A stretch of DNA of 64,000 nucleotides, taken from contig NZ_RKHJ01000001.1 of assembly GCF_003752465.1 (NCBI RefSeq), forward strand, positions 1,798,001 through 1,862,000, written 5' to 3'. Source of the DNA: Agrococcus jenensis (GTDB lineage: Bacteria; Actinomycetota; Actinomycetes; Actinomycetales; Microbacteriaceae). Below, one piece after another: positions 49,622-56,899 of this stretch. The translations under genes and the position numbers were made by a program. The notes beneath the pieces were generated by a model that was not told where the DNA came from, did no database searches, and was given only the letters and a program-made list of their open reading frames with translations. Position 1 is the stretch's first letter. Every line of letters begins with the position of its first letter.

Positions 49622-50871
49622 GCTGCCTCCTCCTGCACGAGCGCATCCGCTCGCGTCGCGTCCCAGCCGAGCCACTCGGCCAGCACCTCGCGGGTGTCGG
49701 CTCCCAGGTCCGGGCCCGGATGCGTGATGGGCAGGCTCCGCCCGCCGACGACCGGCACGATGCCGGGCATCGCGACGCCCTCGCGCATCCCCGCGCCGTC
49801 GTTGATGTCGAAGCGCTGGATCATCTCCCGCGCCGCGTACTGCTCGTCGGCGATGACGTCCTCCGCCCTGTAGATGGGGCCGGCGGGCACGCCCGCCGCG
49901 TCGAGCGCGTCGAGCGCGTCGCCGCTCGAGCGGGCAGCCGTCCACGCGCCGATCGCGTCGTCGAGCTCGTCGCGGCGCGCCCAGCGCAGCTCGTTCGATG
50001 CGAGCGCCGGGTCGGCGCCGAGGTCGGGCCGCCCGATCGCCTCCATGTAGCGGCGGAAGATGCCGTCGCCGTTGCCCGCGACGACGATGCTCCTGCCGTC
50101 GCCGCACAGGTAGGCGTTCGACGGCGCGATGCCCTCCATCCGGCCGCCGGTGCGCTCGCGGCGCTGCCCGTAGGCCGAGAACTCCGGCACGAGCGACTCG
50201 GTCACCGACAGCATCGCCTCGTTGAGCGCGACGTCGATCGCGCGCGCGTCGAGCGGGATGCGCGGCGCCGTGCCGTCGGCGGCGGCGCGGGCGCGCTCGC
50301 GCTCGAGCAGCCGCATGACGGCGCCGAACGCCGCGTAGAGCCCGGCGATCGAGTCGCCGATCGAGAAGCCGGTGCGGCTCGGGGGCCTGCCCGGCTCGCC
50401 CACGAGCTCCCGGAAGCCGCCGTACGCCTCCGCGACGGCCGCGAAGCCGGGCCGCGCCGACATCGGGCCGGTCTGGCCGAAGGCCGAGATGCGCACGAGC
50501 ACGAGGTCGGGGTTGACGGCCTCGAGCTCGGCCGGGCCGATGCCCCAGCGCTCGAGCGTGCCGGGGCGGAAGTTCTCGAGCACGACGTCGGCCTCCGCCG
50601 CGAGCGCGAGCACGGCCGCGCGGCCCGCGTCGCTGCGGAGGTCGAGCACGACCGAGCGCTTGCCCCGGTTGATGGTGCGGAACAGCATCGAGGTGTCACC
50701 CGCGTGCAGCCGCCAGCGCCGCAGCTCGTCACCGGTGCCGGGCCGCTCGACCTTGACGACGTCGGCGCCGAAGTCGGCGAGCAGCCGCCCGGCGGTGGGC
50801 GCCGCGATGTAGTTGCCGAGCTCGAGCACCCGGATGCCCTGCAGGGGCCGCTCCTGCACGACGCCGCTCAC
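49618..50871 (-). CDS. CaiB/BaiF family CoA-transferase
   Basis: A 417-residue class III CoA-transferase. Family landmarks: GIRVLELGNYIAAPTAGRLLADFGADVVKVERPGTGD at the start (in pieces), NRGKRSVVLDLRS (about 68-80), VVLENFRPGTLERWG (about 95-109), and GFSIGDSIAGLYAAFGAVM (about 168-186). Then AIDVALNEAML, where the catalytic acid is expected; an Asp and a Glu are both there. Such enzymes move CoA between acids through a glutamyl/aspartyl thioester. Human SUGCT, of this family, uses succinyl-CoA with glutarate or 3-hydroxy-3-methylglutarate. With the lyase next door it would activate the acid that the lyase then splits (inference). Confidence 0.9.
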   Translation of the reverse strand: MSGVVQERPLQGIRVLELGNYIAAPTAGRLLADFGADVVKVERPGTGDELRRWRLHAGDTSMLFRTINRGKRSVVLDLRSDAGRAAVLALAAEADVVLENFRPGTLERWGIGPAELEAVNPDLVLVRISAFGQTGPMSARPGFAAVAEAYGGFRELVGEPGRPPSRTGFSIGDSIAGLYAAFGAVMRLLERERARAAADGTAPRIPLDARAIDVALNEAMLSVTESLVPEFSAYGQRRERTGGRMEGIAPSNAYLCGDGRSIVVAGNGDGIFRRYMEAIGRPDLGADPALASNELRWARRDELDDAIGAWTAARSSGDALDALDAAGVPAGPIYRAEDVIADEQYAAREMIQRFDINDGAGMREGVAMPGIVPVVGGRSLPITHPGPDLGADTREVLAEWLGWDATRADALVQEEAA

Positions 50872-52319
50872 AGCACGACCGACAGCAGCAGCACCATGCC
50901 GAGCGCGACGATGCTCGCGACCGAGACGCCGACGGTCACCGACTTGAGCGCGCCCCGCACCGATTGGCCGAGGAACGACTGCAGCAGCCAGAAGGTGTTG
51001 GAGGTGACGTGGATGCAGAAGAGGGCGCCCGCGCCGGCCGCGAGGCCGATGAGGATCGGGTTGAGCCCGAGGCTCGCGGCGACCGGTGCGAGGATGCCCG
51101 CCGCGGTCATCGCCGAGAGGGTCACCGAGCCGACCGCGATGTGGAGCACCGCGGCGAAGACCCAGACGAGCACGATCGGCGCGAAGGCCGAGGCGCCGAG
51201 GTAGCCGGTGAGCAGGTCGCCGAGCTCGCCCGCGGCGATGACGGCCGCGAGCGCGCCGCCGACGCCGGTGAGGGCGAAGATCTGGCCGGCGTCCTTGAAG
51301 CCGTGGACGAGCGCGCGCTCGAGCTCGGTGCGGCCGAGCGCGCGGCGCGCGATGAGCGCGGTGCCGATGACGCCGATGAGGAGCGCGATCGCGGGGGAGC
51401 CGAGGAACTGCATCGCCGGCGCCTCGGCCTCGGCGATGTCGAGCAGCGCGCCCACGGCGATGAGCACGAGCGAGAGCAGCAGCGGTGCGAAGAGCACGAG
51501 GAGCGGCAGGCGACGGGCCTCGTCCTCCTGCTCCGCGACGGCGACGCTCGAGCGCTGCGCGCCGTCGCCGGCGACCGGGATCGACCGCGTGGCACCCGAG
51601 ACGGAGCGGGGCGCGTCCGCGCCGGAGCGGCCGTCGGCATCCGCGCCGCCCGGCTCGTCGCCGTCCTGGATGATCTCCTGCTCATCGCCCTCGGGGTTCC
51701 AGAAGCCGGCGCGGAAGGCGATGGTCATGATGAGGATCGAGACGATCACGGTGGGCACGACCACGACGAAGCCCCACAGCAGCATCTGCCCGATCGGGAT
51801 GCCGAGGCTCGCCGCGATCATGACGGCGCCGATGCCGGGCACCATGAGCGCGATGCCGGTCTCGAGGCTGATGGCGAAGGTCGCGGCCATGATGCCGACG
51901 CCCGCCTTGCCGAGCCGCGGCGCGATCCTGCGGGCGAGCGGCGCGGCGAGCACGATCATCACGTCGACGAAGATCGTCTGCAGGTAGGTCGCGAACGAGA
52001 CGCCGATCGCGAAGGGCACGCCCTTCGGGCCGAAGAGCTTGAGCAGCGACTCGACGAGCCGGGTGATCGCGCCCATCCGGTTGAGCAGCGAGCCGATGAG
52101 CACACCCCAGGCGATGAGCAGCCCGGCCTCGGCCATCGTGTCGCCGAAGCCGGTGGCCATGGTCTCGACGGTGCCGAGCGCGCCGAGTCCGCTCATGAGG
52201 CCGATGGCGGCCGCGCCGATCGCGAGCGCGATGACGGGGTTGACGTGCAGCCGCACGATCATGATCACGACCGCGACGATGACGACCGCGACGATCGCGA
52301 GGATGGTCCACTCGGGCAT
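50868..52319 (-). CDS. GntP-family organic acid permease
   Basis: A 483-residue permease with about 12-14 hydrophobic segments, matching the GntP/DsdX/gluconate permease family: MATGFGDTMAEAGLLIAWGVLIGSLLNRMGA (family opening in TM3), GVSFATYLQTIFVDVMIVLAAPL and FCIHVTSNTFWLLQSFLGQS (the C-terminal consensus). A charged cytoplasmic loop (about residues 213-275, rich in Asp/Glu/Ser) splits the halves and is longer than usual. It is the first gene of the catabolic operon and probably imports the acid that the CoA-transferase and lyase consume. GGAGAGGG precedes ATG 52319. Confidence 0.88.
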   Translation of the reverse strand: MPEWTILAIVAVVIVAVVIMIVRLHVNPVIALAIGAAAIGLMSGLGALGTVETMATGFGDTMAEAGLLIAWGVLIGSLLNRMGAITRLVESLLKLFGPKGVPFAIGVSFATYLQTIFVDVMIVLAAPLARRIAPRLGKAGVGIMAATFAISLETGIALMVPGIGAVMIAASLGIPIGQMLLWGFVVVVPTVIVSILIMTIAFRAGFWNPEGDEQEIIQDGDEPGGADADGRSGADAPRSVSGATRSIPVAGDGAQRSSVAVAEQEDEARRLPLLVLFAPLLLSLVLIAVGALLDIAEAEAPAMQFLGSPAIALLIGVIGTALIARRALGRTELERALVHGFKDAGQIFALTGVGGALAAVIAAGELGDLLTGYLGASAFAPIVLVWVFAAVLHIAVGSVTLSAMTAAGILAPVAASLGLNPILIGLAAGAGALFCIHVTSNTFWLLQSFLGQSVRGALKSVTVGVSVASIVALGMVLLLSVVL

Positions 52320-52339
52320 GGGATCCCTCTCCGTTGAGG

Positions 52340-52422
52340 GTGGCGCTCGGCGCCACGGATTCCCACATCGTAGGACAGATGCCACATCGCGGGTAGTCCG
52401 GCGTGTCGCGCGGCCATAGGAT
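52340..52422. promoter_or_regulatory. Divergent gntP / iclR operator-promoter region
   Basis: GTGGCGCTCGGCGCCAC (52340-52356) is a perfect palindrome with 7-bp arms. It lies just after the likely gntP -10 box (TACGAT, minus, 52372-52367). CCACATCG occurs twice (52363-52370 and 52382-52389), 19 bp apart, across the promoter. TAGGAT (52417-52422) ends 6 nt before the iclR ATG. This suits IclR control of both directions. Confidence 0.6.
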
Positions 52423-52428
52423 CGCGCC

Positions 52429-53187
52429 ATGACCGAAGTGCCGCTGCTCGTGCTCGCGAAGATCACCGCGATCCTCGACGCCTTCACGCTCGAGCAGCCG
52501 AGCATGACCGCCGCCGACATCCGCCGGGCCACGGGCATCCCCGCGTCGACCGCGCACCGGCTGCTCGGCAACCTCGTCGAGCACGGCTTCCTCGACCGCT
52601 CGGGCGACGCGTACGCGATCGGTGCGCGCATGGCGTTCTGGGCCGGTCCGGCGGTGCGCGCGAGGGCGCTCGGCGACCTGCTGCCGCCGCAGCTCGCGGC
52701 GCTGCGCGACACGACCGGGGAGACGGCGTGCTTCTTCATCCCCGAGCGCGGCGCCCGCGTGTGCGTCGGCGTCGCCGAGACGCTGCACGGGCTCAAGCGC
52801 GCGATGTACGTCGGGCGCATCCAGCCGCTGCACGTGGGCAGCGCCGGGCGCGTCATCCTCGCCTGGCGCGACGACCTGCTCGAGGAGGTGCTCGCCACAC
52901 CGCTCGCGGCGCTGACCGGCTCGACGATCACCGATCCGGATGCGCTGCGGGCGGTCGTCGCGCGGACGCGGGCCGACGGCTACGCGATCACGGCGGGGGA
53001 GCGGGTGGAGGCGGCGAGCGGCGTCTCGGCGCCGGTGTTCGACGCGCACGGCGAGCTCGCCGGCGCGCTCACCGTGATGGGGCCGACGCTGCGGCTCACC
53101 GACGAGCGGTGCGCCGCGCTCATCGACGACGTGGTCGGCGCCGCCGACCGGCTGACGGCCTCGATCGGCGGCCGGCGGGTAGCCTGA
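52429..53187 (+). CDS. IclR family regulator of the acid-catabolism operon
   Basis: A 252-residue IclR protein. A winged HTH (about residues 8-60: ILDAFTLEQPSMTAADIRRATGIPASTAHRLLGNL in pieces) is followed by the effector GAF-like domain (about 75-245) with QLAALRDTTGETACFF, HVGSAGRVILAW and VSAPVFDAHGELAGALTV. IclR proteins commonly control divergent catabolic operons with CoA-ester or aromatic/organic acid effectors, as the layout here suggests. Its last codons contain TAGCCT, the likely -10 box of the downstream riboswitch transcript. Confidence 0.92.
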   Translation: MTEVPLLVLAKITAILDAFTLEQPSMTAADIRRATGIPASTAHRLLGNLVEHGFLDRSGDAYAIGARMAFWAGPAVRARALGDLLPPQLAALRDTTGETACFFIPERGARVCVGVAETLHGLKRAMYVGRIQPLHVGSAGRVILAWRDDLLEEVLATPLAALTGSTITDPDALRAVVARTRADGYAITAGERVEAASGVSAPVFDAHGELAGALTVMGPTLRLTDERCAALIDDVVGAADRLTASIGGRRVA

Positions 53188-53208
53188 GGGCAGGCTCGCC
53201 GCAGAGCC

Positions 53209-53247
53209 GCGGACGAGGGAGCCGTACCCGCACAGCGACAAGACGGC
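53209..53247 (+). ncRNA. Guanidine-III (ykkC-III) riboswitch
   Basis: The leader of the SMR genes matches the guanidine-III consensus: GCGGACGAGG, then GCCGTACCCGC, then GACAAGACGGC. Two interleaved helices form the known pseudoknot: 53209-53212 with 53228-53231 (GCGG/CCGC) and 53221-53225 with 53243-53247 (GCCGT/ACGGC). The Shine-Dalgarno GGAAGGG (53249-53255) lies right after it, and ATG at 53262. In this class guanidinium stabilises the pseudoknot and frees the ribosome-binding site. TAGCCT (53180-53185) is the probable -10 box, giving a start near 53192. Confidence 0.9.
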
Positions 53248-53261
53248 CGGAAGGGCTCGTC

Positions 53262-53576
53262 ATGGCATGGGTGATCCTGATCGCCGCCGGCCTCCTGGAG
53301 GCGGTGTGGGCGACCGCGATGCAGGCGTCGAAGGGCTTCCGCCGCTGGCGGCCGACGGTGCTGTTCGTCGTCGCGATGCTCGCGTCGATGGGCGGCCTCG
53401 CGTGGGCGATGCTCGAGATCCCGACCGGCACCGCCTACGCGGTGTGGGTGGGCGTCGGTGCGGTCGCCACCGTGGCGCTGCAGGCGGCGCGCGGCAAGGA
53501 GGGGCTCACGGTCGTGCGCTCGCTGCTGCTCGTGCTGCTCGTCGGCTGCCTCGTCGGCCTGAAGCTGGTGAGCTGA
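53262..53576 (+). CDS. SMR guanidinium exporter subunit 1 (Gdx/SugE-like)
   Basis: A 104-residue four-helix small multidrug resistance protein. The essential Glu is in GLLEAVWATAM (about residue 13). Other Gdx/SugE-type residues are SKGFRRWRPT and the helix-3 motif PTGTAYAVWVGVGAV. The family splits into Qac (broad cations) and Gdx (guanidinium) exporters; the motifs and especially the guanidine riboswitch immediately upstream argue for guanidinium/proton antiport. It ends 1 nt before a second SMR gene, so the pair probably forms a heterodimer in the plasma membrane. Confidence 0.92.
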   Translation: MAWVILIAAGLLEAVWATAMQASKGFRRWRPTVLFVVAMLASMGGLAWAMLEIPTGTAYAVWVGVGAVATVALQAARGKEGLTVVRSLLLVLLVGCLVGLKLVS

Positions 53577-53577
53577 C

Positions 53578-53949
53578 GTGCGCGCGCGCACCGCGTGGCT
53601 CGTACTGCTCGCGAGCGCCGTCCTCGAGGCCGTCTGGGCGACGGCGCTCGGGGCGTCCGCCGGCTTCTCGGAGCCCGTCCCGACGATCGTCTTCGCCGTG
53701 ACCGCCGTGCTGAGCTTCGTCGGCCTCGAGCGGGCCGTGCAGACGGTGCCGCTCGCGACCGGCTACGCGGTCTGGACCGGCGTCGGCGGCGCGCTCACCG
53801 TCATCTGGGCGCTCGTCACGGGCGTGCAGCCCTGGAACCCGCTCATGCTGCTCTTCCTGGCGGGCATCCTCGTGGCGGTCGCGGGCCTCGCCCTCACCGA
53901 GCGCCCGCACGCCTCGCCTGCCGAGGCCACCGCGTCCACCCCCGACTGA
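53578..53949 (+). CDS. SMR guanidinium exporter subunit 2 (Gdx/SugE-like)
   Basis: A 123-residue SMR protein with four helices and a 15-residue Pro/Ala/Thr tail. The conserved Glu lies in SAVLEAVWATALGASAG (about residue 18), and helix 3 reads VPLATGYAVWTGVGGAL. Start is GTG 53578, directly after the first SMR stop, so translation is coupled. Paired SMR genes encode heterodimers with fixed opposite topologies; the basic residues differ in distribution between the two proteins here (the first has more Arg/Lys in its loops), which fits this. It is followed by the 20-bp repeat arrays. Confidence 0.9.
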   Translation: MRARTAWLVLLASAVLEAVWATALGASAGFSEPVPTIVFAVTAVLSFVGLERAVQTVPLATGYAVWTGVGGALTVIWALVTGVQPWNPLMLLFLAGILVAVAGLALTERPHASPAEATASTPD

Positions 53950-53973
53950 CCCGCCGAGCGCTGGCTCCCGCGC

Positions 53974-54315
53974 GAGCGGTCATCTCGGTACCTGAGTGGT
54001 CATCTGGGCGCGTGAGTGGTCAGCTCGGCGTGTGAGTGGTCATCTGGGCGCGTCAGTGGTCAATCTGGCGTACGAGTGGTCAGTTCGGAGCTTGAGCGGT
54101 CGCGTGGTCGTCCGAGTGGTCGCTTCGGGGCGCATGAACGCCGCAGTGTGCGACGTCGGCCGCTCGACGGGGCGTTGACCGTTCACGCGCGGGATTGACC
54201 GGTCGGGCGCGGGACTGACCGCTCGGGGGCGGGAGTGACCGCTGAACCGCGGCAGTGACCGCTCGGGCGCGGGACTGACCGCTCGGGCGCGGGAGTGACC
54301 GCTCGGGCAGCAGCG
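53974..54315. repeat. Two opposed arrays of a 20-bp repeat (8 + 7 units)
   Basis: Left array 53974-54133: eight contiguous units of exactly 20 bp, each beginning GAGYGGTC (one has CAG), e.g. GAGTGGTCATCTGGGCGCGT. Right array 54176-54315: seven contiguous 20-bp units TGACCGCTCGGGCGCGGGAC, whose reverse complement shares GAGCGGTCA. The arrays face each other across 42 bp. They fill the gap between convergent smr and cysE genes. There are no spacers between units, so this is not CRISPR. No coding potential is supported. Confidence 0.85.
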
Positions 54316-54319
54316 GCGG

Positions 54320-54874
54320 CTAGATCGAGTACTCGATGTGCGGGAGCTCGGCGGGCGCGGTGCTCGCGACCGGCCTCGCGGGCACGCCGACGAGCGTCGC
54401 GCCCGAGGGCGCGTCGTGCAGCACGACCGCGTTCGCCCCGACCTTGACGTCGTCGCCGAGCGCGATCGGCCCGAGGATCTTCGCCCCGGCGCCCACGAGC
54501 ACGCGGTGGCCGAGCGTCGGGTGGCGCTTCACGGCGGCGTTCGCCGTGCCGCCGAGCGTGACGCCGTGGTAGAGCATCACGTCGTCGCCGACCTCGGCGG
54601 TCTCGCCGATCACGACACCCATGCCGTGATCGATGAAGAAGCGGCGGCCGAGCCGCGCGCCCGGGTGGATCTCGACGCCCGTCATGAAGCGCGTCCACTG
54701 GCTGCCGGCGCGCGCGAGCGAGCGCGCGCCGGCGTGCCACAGGCGGTGCTGGATGCGGTGGGCCCAGACCGCGTGCAGGGTCGAGTAGGTGAGCGCGATC
54801 GTCACAGCGCCGCGCGCGGCCGGGTCGTGCCGCTTCGCGTTCTCGATGTCCTCGCGGACGTTGAGCAGGCCCAT
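54320..54874 (-). CDS. cysE: Serine O-acetyltransferase
   Basis: A 184-residue hexapeptide-repeat acyltransferase that makes O-acetylserine, the acceptor for cysteine synthase. The short N-terminal helical part ([22 protein letters not shown]) is the EpsC/short CysE type without the long enterobacterial domain. The left-handed beta-helix starts at [34 protein letters not shown], with the catalytic His in IDHGMG, and the C-terminal loop has [17 protein letters not shown]. The last residues, EYSI, end in Ile, the conserved C-terminal contact with CysK. The gene lies 9 nt downstream of cysK. Confidence 0.95.
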   Translation of the reverse strand: MGLLNVREDIENAKRHDPAARGAVTIALTYSTLHAVWAHRIQHRLWHAGARSLARAGSQWTRFMTGVEIHPGARLGRRFFIDHGMGVVIGETAEVGDDVMLYHGVTLGGTANAAVKRHPTLGHRVLVGAGAKILGPIALGDDVKVGANAVVLHDAPSGATLVGVPARPVASTAPAELPHIEYSI

Positions 54875-54883
54875 CCGCGCCCC

Positions 54884-55813
54884 TCAGGCCAGGTCGGCGT
54901 AGATCGGCATCGAGAGGTAGCGCTCGCCGGTGTCGCAGACGATCGCGACGATCGTCTTGCCGGCCGACTCGGGACGGCGGGCGATCTCGAGCGCGGCCCA
55001 GACGATCGCGCCGGAGGAGATGCCGGCGAAGATGCCGTCCTTCGCGGCGAGCTCGCGGCCGACGCGCACGGCGTCGTCGAGCTGCACGTCGACGACCTCG
55101 TCGTAGATGCCGGTGTCGAGGATGGCCGGCACGAAGTTGGCGCCGAGGCCCTGGATCTTGTGCGGCCCGGCCTTGCCCTCGGAGAGCAGCGGCGAGTCCG
55201 CGGGCTCGACGACCACGAGGTGCAGCTCGGGCTTCAGCTCCTTGAGGCGGCCCCCGGCACCGGTGATCGTGCCGCCCGTGCCCACGCCGGCCACGAAGAC
55301 GTCGACCTCGCCGTCGGTGTCGGCCCAGACCTCCTCGGCGGTGGTCTCGCGGTGCACGCGGATGTTCGCCTCGTTCTCGAACTGGCGGGCGAGGATCGCG
55401 CCCGGCGTCTCCTCGACGATCTGCTGCGCCCGCTCGACCGCGCCGCGCATGCCGTCGGGGCCGGGCGTGAGCACGAGCTCGGCGCCGTAGGCCTTGAGGA
55501 TGGCGCGCCGCTCGACCGACATCGTCTCGGGCATCGACAGGATGACCTTGTAGCCGCGCGCGGCGCCGACCATGGCGAGCGCGATGCCGGTGTTGCCGCT
55601 CGTGCCCTCGACGATCGTGCCGCCGGGCTGCAGCGACCCATCGGCCTCCGCCGCGTCGATGATGGCCCGGCCGATGCGGTCCTTCACCGATGCGCCGGGG
55701 TTGAAGGACTCCACCTTGACGAGCACGGTCGCGTGCGTGTCGTTCGTGCGCTGGAGGCGCACGAGGGGAGTGCCGCCGATGGTGGCGGTGATGTCGTCGA
55801 AGATGCGCGCCAT
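54884..55813 (-). CDS. cysK: Cysteine synthase A (O-acetylserine sulfhydrylase)
   Basis: A 309-residue PLP enzyme. PLP Lys in FNPGASVKDRIG (about residue 44); the substrate loop GTSGNTGIALAMVGAARGYK (about 70-89); the phosphate-binding loop VGTGGTITGAG (about 177-187). The length matches CysK. The start at 55813 (MARIFDDITATIGG) gives the standard N-terminus and has AAAGGAC 5 nt upstream; an ATG 15 nt earlier is less likely. TACACT on the minus strand (55854-55849) is a plausible -10. It forms an operon with cysE. Confidence 0.96.
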   Translation of the reverse strand: MARIFDDITATIGGTPLVRLQRTNDTHATVLVKVESFNPGASVKDRIGRAIIDAAEADGSLQPGGTIVEGTSGNTGIALAMVGAARGYKVILSMPETMSVERRAILKAYGAELVLTPGPDGMRGAVERAQQIVEETPGAILARQFENEANIRVHRETTAEEVWADTDGEVDVFVAGVGTGGTITGAGGRLKELKPELHLVVVEPADSPLLSEGKAGPHKIQGLGANFVPAILDTGIYDEVVDVQLDDAVRVGRELAAKDGIFAGISSGAIVWAALEIARRPESAGKTIVAIVCDTGERYLSMPIYADLA

Positions 55814-55908
55814 GCGTTGTCCTTTCACCCGATGGAAGCGTTCCTTTCAGTGTAGGGGCGCTCGGCTGGGCGCCCGGTGCCCTGCAGCACTGGGGGACAC
55901 CCGGCCGC

Positions 55909-55914
55909 TATAGC
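55909..55914 (+). promoter_or_regulatory. -10 box of leaderless prmC
   Basis: TATAGC ends 8 nt before GTG 55923 and no Shine-Dalgarno is seen. A separate promoter here fits the separation of prmC from prfA. Confidence 0.45.
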
Positions 55915-55922
55915 GTTGGCCC

Positions 55923-56783
55923 GTGAACGAACGATCGGTCGGCGACGACGTCCGCGACGCGCGCGCGAGGCTCGCCCTCGCGGGCATCCACGGACCCGAT
56001 GCAGAGCTGCTCGCAGCGTGGGCCGCGCGGAGCGGCGTCGGCGAGATCCGCGTCGACATGGCCATGGGGCGGCCGTTCGAGCCGGATGCGCTCGACCGGT
56101 TCCGCGCCGGCGTCGCCCGCCGGGAGGCGCGCGAGCCGCTGCAGCACATCACCGGTTCCGCCCCGTTCCGGCACGTCGAGCTGCGGGTGGGCCCCGGCGT
56201 CTTCACACCGCGGCCCGAGACCGAGCTGCTCGTCGAGGTCGCCCTCGACCACCTCCGCGCAGCGGTCGCGCCCACCGTGCTCGACGTCGGCACCGGCTCC
56301 GGCGCCGTGGCGATCGCGCTCGCCCGCGAGGCGGGCGCGCGCGTCGTCGCCGTCGAGCAGAGCCCCGCGGCCTTCTCGTGGGCGCGCCGCAACATCGCCG
56401 CGCTCGCACCCGGCATCGTGCTGCTGCACGCCGACGCGCGCGACGCCGCGGCGCTCGCGGCCGTTGGCGTGCACGCGGGCTCCCTCTCGGCGCTCGTGTC
56501 GAACCCGCCCTACGTGCCGCACGCCTCCGTGCCGGCCGACCCGGAGGTGCGCGGCTTCGACCCGGACCGCGCGCTCTACTCGGGCGTCGACGGGCTCGAC
56601 CTCGTGCGCGATCTCGCGCCGCTCGCCGCCGACCTCGTCGCCCCCGGCGGGCTCGTCGCCTTCGAGCACGCCGAGCATCAGTCGGCCGCGATCCGCGAGA
56701 TGCTCGAGGATGCGGGCTTCCACGACGCGCGCACGCACCGCGACCTGACGGGCCGCGACCGCGTCACGGCGGCCATCCGCTGA
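55923..56783 (+). CDS. prmC: Release factor glutamine methyltransferase
   Basis: A 286-residue SAM-dependent methyltransferase that methylates the GGQ glutamine of RF1/RF2. An N-terminal helical domain (about residues 1-75) precedes the SAM domain: VLDVGTGSGAVAIALAREA (about 122-140), and the active-site NPPY in LVSNPPYVPHASV (about 199-211). FTPRPETELLVE and GFDPDRALYSGVDGLD are typical. It starts with GTG at 55923. It begins the second half of the conserved block (prmC-sua5-wecA-atp), which is split from prfA by accessory genes. Confidence 0.95.
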   Translation: MNERSVGDDVRDARARLALAGIHGPDAELLAAWAARSGVGEIRVDMAMGRPFEPDALDRFRAGVARREAREPLQHITGSAPFRHVELRVGPGVFTPRPETELLVEVALDHLRAAVAPTVLDVGTGSGAVAIALAREAGARVVAVEQSPAAFSWARRNIAALAPGIVLLHADARDAAALAAVGVHAGSLSALVSNPPYVPHASVPADPEVRGFDPDRALYSGVDGLDLVRDLAPLAADLVAPGGLVAFEHAEHQSAAIREMLEDAGFHDARTHRDLTGRDRVTAAIR

Positions 56784-56790
56784 CCGCCTT

Positions 56791-56855
56791 CGCCGAACTT
56801 CCCCGAACCGAGGCTTTCCGCCACGAAAGCCCGCAGTTCAGGGAAGCTCGGCGAT
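56791..56855. repeat. Dispersed palindromic element, family B (copy 2)
   Basis: Left arm 56791-56819 and right arm 56826-56855 pair imperfectly with one bulge (TCGCCGAACTTCCCC at one end, GGGAAGCTCGGCGA at the other). It is clearly related to 12273-12335. It lies between the prmC stop and the sua5 promoter. Confidence 0.7.
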
Positions 56856-56899
56856 CGGGGTGAAGGGGGTGGGCGCGGGTGCGCCGGTACGATGAGCGG

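Noticed and set aside
53996..54178. Small genes inside the 20-bp repeat array
   Set aside because: The predicted peptides are simply the translated repeat, with no ribosome site.
53974..54315. CRISPR array
   Set aside because: The 20-bp units are contiguous with no spacers, diverge in sequence, and reverse orientation midway; no cas genes are present.
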